Origin: an uncultured Prevotellaceae bacterium
GTDB lineage: Bacteria > Bacteroidota > Bacteroidia > Bacteroidales > Muribaculaceae
Direction: 5' to 3'
NCBI GenBank assembly: GCA_946406035.1
Contig: CAMJJG010000001.1
Location: forward strand, 1-64,000
Length of the DNA: 64,000 bases
Part shown: positions 1 through 9,809 of the stretch, in pieces
Position numbering within the stretch: the stretch's first letter is position 1
Layout of the letters: every line of letters begins with the position of its first letter
Translations under genes and position numbers: made by a program
Notes under the pieces: generated by a model
The model's database searches: none
Seen by the model: only the letters and a program-made list of their open reading frames with translations
Told to the model about the DNA's origin: nothing

Positions 1-1621
1 ACACGTCGCAGTTCTCACACTTGGGCACCCAGCCGCACTCCTTGCAGCGCACCATCGGTGAGTAGCCGCGGCGGTTCTGGAACAGGATGACTTGTTCGTT
101 GTCCTTCAGCGCCTTGCGGCAGTCGGCAATCAGCTCGTTGCTAAACATGTGGCTCATCTCGCGGCGCTTGCGGGCGTCGATGGTGTCGATGACCTTGACG
201 TTGGGCATCTTGATGTCGCCGTAGCGCGTCATCAGCTTCACCAGGCCGTACTTGCCCTCGAGGGCCAAGTGATAGACCTCGATGGCTGGTGTGGCAGAGC
301 CCAGCACGGTCTTGGCGCCGTGCATCTGGGCCAGCACTAGGGCAGCGTTGCGCCCATTGTAGCGCGGGGCGGGGTCCTGTTGCTTGTAGCTGCTGTCGTG
401 TTCCTCGTCAACGATGACCAGGCCCAGGTTGGAGTAGGGGAGGAACACCGACGACCGCACACCTATCACCACACACGGCTCGCTCGTGTCAAGCAGCCGC
501 TTCCAGATGTCAACCCGCTCGTTGTCACTGAATTTTGAATGATAGATCAGCAATTGGTCGCCAAACACGCGACGCAGCCTCCGTGTCAGCTGGGTGGTCA
601 ATGCAATCTCAGGAACGAGGTATAGCACCTGCCTGCCCAGCCGCAGGGCGTCGGCTATCAAGTGCATGTACACCGACGTCTTGCCGCTGCTGGTCACGCC
701 GTGCAGCAGGGTGATGGCATGCTGGCGCATCGACTGGTGGATCTCGGTGTAGGCCCGCTGTTGCTCATCGCTCAGTGTGGGTGGCTCCTCAAGCACGCTA
801 CCCAGGTCGGCAAAGCGGTTGATCTCTTTCTTGTAAATCTCAAACAGGCCCCGCTTCACTGCCTCGTGCAGCACTGCGCTGCTCACGCCGGCGCGCTTGA
901 GCAGGCTTTCCTTGCTCACCTCGCGCGTGTCGCCGCCTTGCAGCCAGCGCGACATGTCCAGGTAGGCCAGCAGCAGCATTTCTTGTTTGGGCGCACGTTT
1001 TAGCTGGTCAAAGTATTGATGCAGTTTTTCTTCGTCTTCACGGGCAACGGTCAGGCGCACACATGCCTCTGTTTTAGGACGATAGTTGTCCACAACACGT
1101 TCGCTCACGTGTAGTGCGTCGATGTCTAACAAGTGGCTGACATTTCGTTCTACGGTCTTGAATCCGGTTGCCTTGGCAATTTCGGCAATCTGAACGCGTC
1201 CACGCTGGGCTGTGAAGTCCAGAATCACCCGTTCACGGTCGCTCAACTGTCCTGGCTTACTCTCCTCAAAATCAGGATTGGCACTGATGGTGGTTTCGCT
1301 CTCGACTTTGAGTCCCGATGGCACGGCTGCTTTATAGACCTCGCCCACCGAGCACAGGTAGTAGTCGGCGATCCATTGCCAGAACTCCAGCTGCGGGTGC
1401 CGCAGGATGGGCTTGCTGTCCAGGGGGCCCAATATCTCCTTCACGTCATATCCCTTGGGCTCCTTGTCGTGAAGCATCACCACGATGGCTGTGAAAATTT
1501 TCTTGCGGCCAAAGGGCACCAGCACACGCATGCCGATGGCGAGTTTCATGTCCTCGGGAATACGGTAGGTGTAGGTGCCAGGTATGGCTAGTGGCAGTAA
1601 TGTCTCGGCAAATCTGGGCAT
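1..1621 (-). CDS. priA: Primosomal protein N' (PriA helicase), partial; the C-terminal part lies beyond the left edge
   Basis: Reverse-strand translation from ATG at 1621 gives MPRFAETLLPLAIPGTYTYRIPED..., LLHGVTSSGKTSVYM (Walker A), VDEEHDSSYKQQDPAPRYNGRNAA, and LFQNRRGYSPMVRCKECGWVPKCENCDV (zinc-binding region). Confidence 0.95.
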   Translation of the reverse strand, partial: MPRFAETLLPLAIPGTYTYRIPEDMKLAIGMRVLVPFGRKKIFTAIVVMLHDKEPKGYDVKEILGPLDSKPILRHPQLEFWQWIADYYLCSVGEVYKAAVPSGLKVESETTISANPDFEESKPGQLSDRERVILDFTAQRGRVQIAEIAKATGFKTVERNVSHLLDIDALHVSERVVDNYRPKTEACVRLTVAREDEEKLHQYFDQLKRAPKQEMLLLAYLDMSRWLQGGDTREVSKESLLKRAGVSSAVLHEAVKRGLFEIYKKEINRFADLGSVLEEPPTLSDEQQRAYTEIHQSMRQHAITLLHGVTSSGKTSVYMHLIADALRLGRQVLYLVPEIALTTQLTRRLRRVFGDQLLIYHSKFSDNERVDIWKRLLDTSEPCVVIGVRSSVFLPYSNLGLVIVDEEHDSSYKQQDPAPRYNGRNAALVLAQMHGAKTVLGSATPAIEVYHLALEGKYGLVKLMTRYGDIKMPNVKVIDTIDARKRREMSHMFSNELIADCRKALKDNEQVILFQNRRGYSPMVRCKECGWVPKCENCDV

Positions 1622-1631
1622 GTCCTGTATA

Positions 1632-2813
1632 TCACAAGTGGTTGAGGTATTGTTGATAAATCTGGTTCTCTGTCACCGCGGTGGCCTCCCAGCTGAACTC
1701 TGGCGATATCTCCTGTGATATATCGCTATTGAGCAGTTCTACAGCACGTTGTGTGAGGTTTTCCACAAAATGTCCGTCCAGTTTGACGACGTTGTCCTTG
1801 CCGATGATTTCGGCTGTTCCGCCAACGTCCGATGCCACCACGCGGGCGCCACAACTGATGCCCTCGATGGGCACTAGAGGCATGCCTTCCTCGATACTGG
1901 GCAGTACTATCAGGTCAACGCAGTTGAGCAGGTCCGGCATCTCCTTAAAGTCCACATTGCCAAAGAAATGGCAGTCCACACCCTTGAGCCTCATCAGCTG
2001 GCGCGTCTCCTCGAGTAGGCTACCGCTGCCGATGGCCCAGAATGTTACCTTCTGCCCACATTCGTGTGCAATGCCGTTGAATATCTCAGGCAATGTCCTG
2101 ACATTTTTCACGGGTTCAAATCGTCCCACGTATGCGACCACCCGGGAGCCATCATCGGCATGATATTTCTTTAATAATTGGGCACGCTTGTCGTCGCTGT
2201 AACGGCTGAATTGAGTCCCGGCTCCGTTATGCAACACGCGGGCGGGAAAGTCGTCGGTGAGCTCGCGCCGGGCACGATTGAGTAATTCCTGGCTGACAAA
2301 AAAATTGCAGGTGGCCGATTGCAATAACTTGATGGTGTGGAATTTAACAATGGCGTCTTGAGCTGGCTGGGTGTGGATGCTAGAGCCGTGCCAGGTGATG
2401 AAACAGGGTATGTGCAATTGCTCACTGGCAAAGGCGGCTGCATGGCCGGCAATGCGGTCATGGGCCGTCACCAGATCATGGCCCCGCATCTCCCAGCCCA
2501 GGCGGTGCAGGCGTCGCAGCATGGCGCGTGGCGACTTCTTGAACAGGCGGTGCATGATGGCGTCACTCCACCGCCGGCGGAACCAAGTAACGTGGATCTT
2601 CACACCGTCAACTTCGATCTCGTCGGGACGAGAGCCCACCTTCTTGCTGCGGCGCGCGAGGCGCATCAGCCAGCCGTCATACACTTGAAACATGTAAGTA
2701 TCAATCTTGTAATCAGCTATTTGCTGCAAGTGCTTCACGCGGCTGATCACCGTGTTAAACACCCCCGACTGCTGGTTGATATCACCCTCAAAAAGTACTG
2801 CAATCTGTTTCAT
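1632..2813 (-). CDS. Glycosyltransferase family 4/GT1-like
   Basis: VAYVGRFEPVKNV, LIVLPSIEEGMPLVPIEGISCGARVVASDVGGTAEII. Start placed at MKQIAVLF (2813) or MGVMKQ (2822), because the longer ORF start lies upstream of a -7-like TACATTTG (2837-2844, minus). Confidence 0.85.
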   Translation of the reverse strand: MKQIAVLFEGDINQQSGVFNTVISRVKHLQQIADYKIDTYMFQVYDGWLMRLARRSKKVGSRPDEIEVDGVKIHVTWFRRRWSDAIMHRLFKKSPRAMLRRLHRLGWEMRGHDLVTAHDRIAGHAAAFASEQLHIPCFITWHGSSIHTQPAQDAIVKFHTIKLLQSATCNFFVSQELLNRARRELTDDFPARVLHNGAGTQFSRYSDDKRAQLLKKYHADDGSRVVAYVGRFEPVKNVRTLPEIFNGIAHECGQKVTFWAIGSGSLLEETRQLMRLKGVDCHFFGNVDFKEMPDLLNCVDLIVLPSIEEGMPLVPIEGISCGARVVASDVGGTAEIIGKDNVVKLDGHFVENLTQRAVELLNSDISQEISPEFSWEATAVTENQIYQQYLNHL

Positions 2814-3011
2814 AACTCCCATGTGGTTTTGTCTAGCAAATGTACACATTATTTTCAATGTGCGCAACTATAGTGGCTGGGAATCTTGAAATAAAAAAGA
2901 AAAGGCATCATTAGTGGCAGATACAGTTTTGCTCTTTTGATTCTAGCCGTTGTATGTCTTATTCGTCACTAAACGCCGACACCCCGCTCTAGCTGTATGC
3001 CATTTCCAAAC

Positions 3012-3042
3012 AAAAAAGAGGTTAAGTCATTGACTTAACCTC
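3012..3042 (-). terminator. Rho-independent terminator after tRNA-fMet
   Basis: Inverted repeat GAGGTTAAGTCA/TGACTTAACCTC followed on the minus strand by TTTTTT. Confidence 0.8.
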
Positions 3043-3049
3043 AATTGTG

Positions 3050-3121
3050 TAGCGGGAGCCAGACTCGAACTGACGACCTTTGGGTTATGAGCCCAACGAG
3101 CTGCCACTGCTCCATCCCGCA
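3050..3121 (-). tRNA. tRNA-Met (CAT), initiator type
   Basis: Cloverleaf readable on minus strand: TGCGGGATGGAGCAG...TTGGG CTCATAA CCCAA...GTTCGAGTCTGGCTCCCGCT. Three G-C pairs close the anticodon stem and positions 1-72 are unpaired (T/T), as in initiator tRNAs. TACCTTTG promoter just upstream (rc of caaaggta near 3134). Confidence 0.9.
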
Positions 3122-3360
3122 ATTTGCGAGTGCAAAGGTAATGCTTTTTCTTGACATGTCAAGTGCTCTGAGGTAAAAAATGTGTTTTTTAACATATTTT
3201 TACTGAATGTGATAGGCCGAGAAAAAAGATAAATATAGTGTGATTTGTTTAAAGTATTACTTTATTCATACTATTGTTTCTTGTGTGCAATTTTTGATTC
3301 AGAAATATCTTATAATGAATAGGATGTAAATTGATGTCTATAGTGATAGTTTATATAAAT

Positions 3361-3402
3361 TTTGCCGCAATGCGCATGGTCAATATGGCGCATTGCGGCA
3401 AA
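3361..3402 (-). terminator. Terminator downstream of fumarase
   Basis: 15-nt perfect inverted repeat TTTGCCGCAATGCGC...GCGCATTGCGGCAAA. Confidence 0.75.
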
Positions 3403-3430
3403 AAGTGCCGAGTGAATTACTCGGAGTGCT

Positions 3431-5056
3431 TTAAAGGCCGATTTTCTTGAAGAAATCGTTGCCCTTGTTGTCAACGAGGATGAAGGCGGGGAAGTCAACT
3501 ACACGGATTTTCCACACGGCTTCCATGCCCAACTCGGGATACTCTACACACTCGATGCTCTTGATGCTCTCCTGGGACAGGATGGCGGCGGGACCACCGA
3601 TGCTGCCCAGGTAGAAACCGCCATGCTTCTTGCAGGCGTCGGTCACCTCCTGGCTGCGGTTGCCCTTGGCAATCATCACCATACTGCCGCCCATGCTCTG
3701 GAACAGGTCTACATAGGGATCCATGCGATTGGCCGTCGTCGGGCCCATCGAGCCACACGGCATGCCTGCGGGCGTCTTGGCCGGGCCTGCATACAGCACG
3801 GGGTGATCCTTGATGTACTGGGGTATGCCCTCGCCGCGGTCGTAGCGCTCTTTCCACTTGGCGTGGGCAATGTCGCGGCCCACGATGATTGTGCCGCTGA
3901 GCGACACGCGGGTCGACACGGGGTACTTGTCGAGGATGGCCAGTGTCTCGCTCATGGGACGGTCCAGGTCAATCTTGATGCCGTCGCCCTCGCCAGCCTG
4001 GCGCAACTCCTCGGGAATCAGCTCGGTAGGCTTGTCATCGAGCTTCTCGATCCAAACGCCGTCGCGGTTGATTTTGGCCTTGATGTTGCGGTCGGCACTA
4101 CAGCTCACGCCCAGTCCGATGGGGCATGACGCGCCGTGGCGCGGCAGACGCACGATGCGCACGTCGTGGGCCATGTACTTGCCGCCAAACTGAGCGCCCA
4201 GGCCAATCTTATAGGCCTCCTCGAGCACCTGCTTCTCGAGCTCAACGTCGCGGAAGGCGCGGCCCGTCTCGTCGCCCGTGGTGGGCAGGTTGTCATAGTA
4301 GTGGGTCGATGCCAACTTGACGGTGAGCAGGTTCTTCTCGGCGCTCGTGCCGCCAATGACAAACGCGATGTGGTAGGGCGGGCATGCTGCTGTGCCCAGG
4401 GTGCGCATCTTCTCGACGAGGAAGGGTACCAGCGTGCCGGGGTTGAGCACGGCCTTGGTCATCTGGTAGAGGTAGGTCTTGTTGGCGCTGCCGCCACCCT
4501 TGGTGACGCACAGGAAGCGGTATTCCATGCCCTCGGTGCACTCCAGGTCGATCTGTGCGGGCAGGTTGCAGCGGGTGTTCACCTCCTCATACATGCTCAG
4601 CGGGGCATTCTGTGAGTAGCGCAGGTTCTCCTGGGTGTAGGTGTTATACACGCCGCGGGCCAGGGCCTCCTCGTCACAGAAACCTGTCCACACCTGCTGG
4701 CCCTTCTCGCCATGGATGATGGCCGTGCCGGTGTCCTGGCACAAGGGCAGCTGGCCCTTGGCGGCAACCTCGGCGTTGCGCAGGAAAGTCAGTGCCACAT
4801 ACTTGTCGTTGTCGCTAGCCTCGGGGTCGCGCAATATCTTGGCTACCTGCTCGTTGTGGGAGCGACGCAACAGGAAGTTCACATCGCGGAATGCCTGCTG
4901 GGCGAGCATGGTTAGCGCTTCGGGCTCGATTTTGAGGATGGGTTTGCCCTCAAACTCGCCCACCGACACATAGTCACTGGTTAGTTTGTAGTATTCGGTG
5001 TCATCTTTGCCCAGTTGGAACATGGGCGCATAGCGGAATTCAGGATTGTTTGCCAT
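3431..5056 (-). CDS. Class I (Fe-S) fumarate hydratase
   Basis: 541 aa; [102 protein letters not shown]. Confidence 0.95.
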   Translation of the reverse strand: MANNPEFRYAPMFQLGKDDTEYYKLTSDYVSVGEFEGKPILKIEPEALTMLAQQAFRDVNFLLRRSHNEQVAKILRDPEASDNDKYVALTFLRNAEVAAKGQLPLCQDTGTAIIHGEKGQQVWTGFCDEEALARGVYNTYTQENLRYSQNAPLSMYEEVNTRCNLPAQIDLECTEGMEYRFLCVTKGGGSANKTYLYQMTKAVLNPGTLVPFLVEKMRTLGTAACPPYHIAFVIGGTSAEKNLLTVKLASTHYYDNLPTTGDETGRAFRDVELEKQVLEEAYKIGLGAQFGGKYMAHDVRIVRLPRHGASCPIGLGVSCSADRNIKAKINRDGVWIEKLDDKPTELIPEELRQAGEGDGIKIDLDRPMSETLAILDKYPVSTRVSLSGTIIVGRDIAHAKWKERYDRGEGIPQYIKDHPVLYAGPAKTPAGMPCGSMGPTTANRMDPYVDLFQSMGGSMVMIAKGNRSQEVTDACKKHGGFYLGSIGGPAAILSQESIKSIECVEYPELGMEAVWKIRVVDFPAFILVDNKGNDFFKKIGL

Positions 5057-5140
5057 AAAATTCGTTTTTGTGATTGATTATTGAGTGTTAAATGGATGTT
5101 CTCCTTTACTTGCCGCAAAGGTAGCGATAATTCTTTGAAT

Positions 5141-5818
5141 TCACAAAGCGATGTCGCTAAAGCCTAGCCGCTTGAAGTCGTCGGGCAGGGGGGCGGTCAC
5201 GTCAATCTCCTTGCCGCTGACGGGATGGACAAAGCGGATGCGGTGAGCTTGCAGCGAGATGCCCCCGTCGGGGTTGCTGCGTGGGGCACCATACTTGAGG
5301 TCACCCTTGATGGGGCAGCCGATGGCCGATAGCTGGGCCCTGATTTGGTGCTTGCGGCCGGTAATCAGGTCCACCTCGAGCAGCCAGTAGCGCTGACTGG
5401 AAGCGATGATGCGGTAGTTGAGCACGGCTCGCTGATGACCCTCGCGGGGCACGATGCTCACGCGGGTCTTGTTGCCCTGCTCAATGCTCTTGAGGTAGTG
5501 GGTGAGGGTGTCCTCGGCCTTTGGCGGCTCGTGCCCGACGACGGCCCAGTAGGTCTTGTGCACCTCGCCCTTGCGAAATAGCTCGTTCATCCTCGACAAC
5601 CCCTTGCTGGTCTTGGCCATCACGACCAGGCCACAGGTGGGGCGGTCGATGCGGTGGGTCACGCCCAGGAACACGTTGCCTGGTTTGTCATATTTCTCCT
5701 TGATCCACGCCTTGACCGTGTCGATGAGCGTTGGGTCGCCGGTGCGGTCGCCCTGCACGAGCTCTCCTGCGCTCTTGTTGACGATGATGATGTGGTTGTC
5801 GTCGTAAACTACTTCCAT
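5141..5818 (-). CDS. RluA-family pseudouridine synthase
   Basis: VTHRIDRPTCGLVVMAKTSKG (HRLD-type active-site motif as HRIDRP), ITGRKHQIRAQLSAIGCPIKGD. Confidence 0.92.
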   Translation of the reverse strand: MEVVYDDNHIIIVNKSAGELVQGDRTGDPTLIDTVKAWIKEKYDKPGNVFLGVTHRIDRPTCGLVVMAKTSKGLSRMNELFRKGEVHKTYWAVVGHEPPKAEDTLTHYLKSIEQGNKTRVSIVPREGHQRAVLNYRIIASSQRYWLLEVDLITGRKHQIRAQLSAIGCPIKGDLKYGAPRSNPDGGISLQAHRIRFVHPVSGKEIDVTAPLPDDFKRLGFSDIAL

Positions 5819-6186
5819 TGGTGTCTTCTTTTTCTTTTTTTTGTCTGGATTGACTGATCGGTGTGCAAAGTTATATCAAATATCCCTATTCTGGAGGGTG
5901 GCGGCGCAAAAAAAATGTCTGACCGGGATAAAACGCCGACCGTGGTGGAGTCGCGTGCCTACAGTTGCTTTAGGGTGCAGGTTGTGCTACCGTTTTCGGT
6001 AATAAAAGTTAAAAATTTAGTACAGTTTGTTTAAAATATTGATTATTAAGCAATTACGTGACGTGTATTATTTTGACAAATCGTATTGGGTTGAAATTCA
6101 TCTAATTACAGGGTGCTATGTATCAAAAAAAATAACGTTAAAGAAAACTTTTTTTGAAAAATTTACATTATATTAAAAAAAACAAT

Positions 6187-6194
6187 TAACTTTG
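6187..6194 (+). promoter_or_regulatory. Bacteroidetes-type -7 element upstream of the SusC operon
   Basis: TAACTTTG matches TAnnTTTG; about 220 nt upstream of the susC-like ATG. Confidence 0.6.
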
Positions 6195-6416
6195 CAAGCC
6201 TGTCTATTACTAATGTGTGGTAAAAGAGACAAATGAGCTATGAAGTTCAATCTGTTGTAGGGATTGAAATCTGAATCTAAATCATAATCTTCTTTATGGG
6301 GATTTAACAGACTATGCAATTTTGACGTTCTGAAGCGACATGTTTTTATTAGATTGGCAACGACGATTTGAGTAAACTTGTAAAACATTAATAATTAATT
6401 ACTTAATCAAAAATTT

Positions 6417-9400
6417 ATGAGTCTTAAACATTTTCTACTGTTCCTTGTCATGGCTCTTGCCTCGCTTGGAGTTTCGGCCCAGGTGAGCGGTACGGTCGTT
6501 GACGAGAACAACGAGCCCGTAATCGGTGCTTCGGTCGTTCAGCAGAGCAATCCCAAGAACGGCGTGGCGACCGATTTTGACGGCAATTTCACATTGAATG
6601 TGCCAGCAGGCACTAAGATTAAAGTCACCTATGTGGGTTATGAGGATGCCATCGTTGCCGCTAAGGCTGGCATGACCATTACCCTGAAGCCCAAAGGCGA
6701 GATGCTGGGTGAGGTAGTTGTCACTGGTTACCAGAAGGTCGACAAGCGACTCTTTACCGGTGCTACCCAGAGCGTTGATGCCGAGAAGACAAAGCTCTCG
6801 GGTGTTGCCGACGTCAGCCGTGGTCTGGAAGGCCGCGTGTCTGGTGTGCAGGTCCAGAATGTGTCTGGTACCTTCGGTACAGCCCCCAAGATCCGCGTGC
6901 GCGGTGCAACGTCTATCTACGGTAGCTCCAAGCCGCTGTGGGTTGTGGATGGTGTGATTCTTGAGGACAACGTGGACATCAGTGCCGACGACCTCTCGTC
7001 GGGTGACGCTACCACGCTGATCGCCTCGGCTGTCGCTGGCCTCAACGCCGACGATATCGAGAGCTTCCAGGTCCTGAAGGATGGTTCGGCAACTTCAATC
7101 TATGGTGCTAAGGCTAACGCCGGTGTGATTGTAATTACGACCAAGACCGGTCGCAAGGGTTCCACCTCTATTAATTATACTGGTGAGTTTACCTATCGTC
7201 TGAAACCCAACTACCGCGACTTCAACATCTGCAACTCTCAGGAGCAGATGAGTATCTTGCGTGAGATGGAGCAGAAGGGATGGCTCGAGTATGCCAACCT
7301 GGTTAACAGCACCACCTCGGGTATCTATGGACAGATGTACACCTTGATGGACACCTACGATGCCACCAGCGGCACCTATGGTCTGCCCAACACCCAGAAC
7401 GCCCGCAATCAGTACCTGCGTGAAGCCGAGATGCGTAACACCGACTGGTTCGACCTGTTGTTCAACAACAACATCATGCAGAACCACGCCGTGAGCGTTT
7501 CGGGCGGTACCGACAAGGGCTCGTTCTACACCTCGGCTTCGGTGATGACCGATCCGGGATGGTACAAGAGCAGCCGCGTTGAGCGCTACACCTTCAATGC
7601 CAACGCTATCTACAACCTCACCGACAAGATCAAGATCAAGATCTTGAACAGCAACAGCTTCCGTGATCAGAAGGCTCCCGGTACCTTGAGCCAGAACGTG
7701 GACGTTGTTTACGGTGAAGTAAAGCGTGACTTTGATATCAACCCCTACAGCTTCGCGCTGAATACCGCGCGCACCCTTGACCCCAACAGGCGTTATGTGC
7801 GCAACTACACCAACTTCAACATCTTTGATGAGTTGGAGGCCAACTACATTGATGTTGAGGTGACCGACCTTAAGTTCCAGGGCGAATTGAACATCAAGCC
7901 CATCCTCAAGCAGGACCAGTCGCTGGAGTTCAACCTGCTGGGTTCTATCCGTTCGGTGAACTCTGAGCAGAACCACTACGTTCTCGAGAACAGTAACCAG
8001 GCCAACGCTTATCGCGCCGGTATCATTCCCGAGAATGCTCTCATCCGTTCTTCTAACTCCTATCTGTATACTGATATTGACGTGCCCAACGCTCTCCCCG
8101 AGAGTGTCATGGAAGAGGGTGGTATGCTCTTCTTCTCCAAGAATAGCTTGAAGACCTTCGACTTCCGTCTGACCGGTCAATATTATAAGGAGTTCAACAA
8201 TGGTCAGCATGTGTTCAACGTGTTCGCCGGTATGGAGGCTAGCCGCGTTGACCGCTTCTACCAGAACTTTGAGGCTTGGGGCGTTGTTTATGACAACGGT
8301 AACCTGCCCGCCCTGAACTACAAGCTCTTCAAGCAGATGCAGGAAGAGAATGGTGCCTACTACAGCATCGGCAAGACCCACCGCCGCAATATGGCTTACT
8401 TTGCTAACGCCAACTATGCGCTGCTGGGCCGCTACGTCTTGAACGGAACCGTACGCTATGAGGGTTCTAACCTCATGGGTAAGACCGACCAGAGCCGCTG
8501 GCTCCCCACCTGGAACATCTCGGCTGCATGGAACCTCTATGACGAGCCCTTCTTCCAGAACATGAGCCTCTACCAGAAGGGTACCCTGTCCTATGCTAAG
8601 CTGCGCTTGAGCTACTCGCTGACCGGTGAGAGCGGCCCCTCGGGCTATGCCAATGCCGAGGCCCTCTATTATCCCACCCGTCCCTGGCGTCAGGAGATTT
8701 CGGCCTATGAGACCGGTCTGTACCTGGCAGGTCTGGGCAACAGCGAGCTCACCTATGAGAAGAAGCATGAGTTTGACCTTGGTGTTGACCTCGGTTTCCT
8801 GTGGAACCGCATCAACCTCGTGTTCGACTGGTACTTCCGTAACAACTTCGACCTGATTGGTCTCATCCGCACCCAGGGTGTCGGTGGTATCACCTCCAAG
8901 TATGGTAACGTGGCCGAGATGAAGTCACACGGTATCGAGTTCACCGTGTCGTCACACAACATCGAGCCCAGCCGTCCCGGTGGCTTCGGTTGGAGCACCG
9001 ACTTGACGTTCTCCTATGCTGTGACCGAGATCAGCAAGCTGCAGTCGCGTTCACGCGTCATCGACCTGGTTCGTGGTAGTGGTTTCCCCTTGGAGGGCTA
9101 TCCCCACCGTGCAATCTTCTCGATCCCCTTCGCCGGTCTTGACAGCCACGGTCTGCCCCTGGTTTATAACGAGAATGGTGAAATCTCTAACGTTGGTGTG
9201 AACTTCCAGGAGTATGAGAAGCTCGGCTTCCTCAAGTATGAAGGTCCCGTTGATCCTCCCTACACTGGTGGTTTCGGCAACATGTTTGACTTCAAGGGTT
9301 TCCACCTGAACGTCTTCATGACCTATGCATTTGGCAACAAGCTGCGTCTGGATCCCGTCTTCTCGTCTGGTTACAGTGACTTGACCTCCTTCACCAAGGA

Positions 9401-9770
9401 CTTCAAGAACCGCTGGGCTCTGCCCGGTGACGAGGCTATCACTGAGATTCCCGCAATCGCATCGCGCCGTCAGGCTTATTCTAACACCGAGCTCAGCATG
9501 GCATACAATGCTTACAACTACAGTACTGCCCGCATCGCTAACGGTGACTTCATCCGCCTGAAAGAGATTTCTCTGACCTACGATGTGCCCAAGTCGCTCA
9601 TTTCGCACTTGCGCCTGAACACCGCTTCGATTAAGTTCGCTGCCACCAACATCTGTCTGCTCTATGCCGACAAGAAGCTCAATGGCCAGGATCCCGAGTT
9701 CTTCAACAGCGGTGGTGTGGCTTCGCCCAACCCCAAGCAGTTCACCCTCACCCTGCGTCTGGGTATGTAA
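6417..9770 (+). CDS. SusC/RagA-family TonB-linked outer membrane protein
   Basis: Signal peptide; carboxypeptidase-like domain VSGTVVDENNEPVIGASVVQQSNPKNGVATDFDGNFTL; plug VVVTGYQKVDKRLFTGA; DDIESFQVLKDGSATSIYGAKANAGVIVITTKTGRKG. Confidence 0.97.
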   Translation: MSLKHFLLFLVMALASLGVSAQVSGTVVDENNEPVIGASVVQQSNPKNGVATDFDGNFTLNVPAGTKIKVTYVGYEDAIVAAKAGMTITLKPKGEMLGEVVVTGYQKVDKRLFTGATQSVDAEKTKLSGVADVSRGLEGRVSGVQVQNVSGTFGTAPKIRVRGATSIYGSSKPLWVVDGVILEDNVDISADDLSSGDATTLIASAVAGLNADDIESFQVLKDGSATSIYGAKANAGVIVITTKTGRKGSTSINYTGEFTYRLKPNYRDFNICNSQEQMSILREMEQKGWLEYANLVNSTTSGIYGQMYTLMDTYDATSGTYGLPNTQNARNQYLREAEMRNTDWFDLLFNNNIMQNHAVSVSGGTDKGSFYTSASVMTDPGWYKSSRVERYTFNANAIYNLTDKIKIKILNSNSFRDQKAPGTLSQNVDVVYGEVKRDFDINPYSFALNTARTLDPNRRYVRNYTNFNIFDELEANYIDVEVTDLKFQGELNIKPILKQDQSLEFNLLGSIRSVNSEQNHYVLENSNQANAYRAGIIPENALIRSSNSYLYTDIDVPNALPESVMEEGGMLFFSKNSLKTFDFRLTGQYYKEFNNGQHVFNVFAGMEASRVDRFYQNFEAWGVVYDNGNLPALNYKLFKQMQEENGAYYSIGKTHRRNMAYFANANYALLGRYVLNGTVRYEGSNLMGKTDQSRWLPTWNISAAWNLYDEPFFQNMSLYQKGTLSYAKLRLSYSLTGESGPSGYANAEALYYPTRPWRQEISAYETGLYLAGLGNSELTYEKKHEFDLGVDLGFLWNRINLVFDWYFRNNFDLIGLIRTQGVGGITSKYGNVAEMKSHGIEFTVSSHNIEPSRPGGFGWSTDLTFSYAVTEISKLQSRSRVIDLVRGSGFPLEGYPHRAIFSIPFAGLDSHGLPLVYNENGEISNVGVNFQEYEKLGFLKYEGPVDPPYTGGFGNMFDFKGFHLNVFMTYAFGNKLRLDPVFSSGYSDLTSFTKDFKNRWALPGDEAITEIPAIASRRQAYSNTELSMAYNAYNYSTARIANGDFIRLKEISLTYDVPKSLISHLRLNTASIKFAATNICLLYADKKLNGQDPEFFNSGGVASPNPKQFTLTLRLGM

Positions 9771-9809
9771 TCGATAGTTGTTCCACATTATTTATATTAT
9801 ATAAAGATT

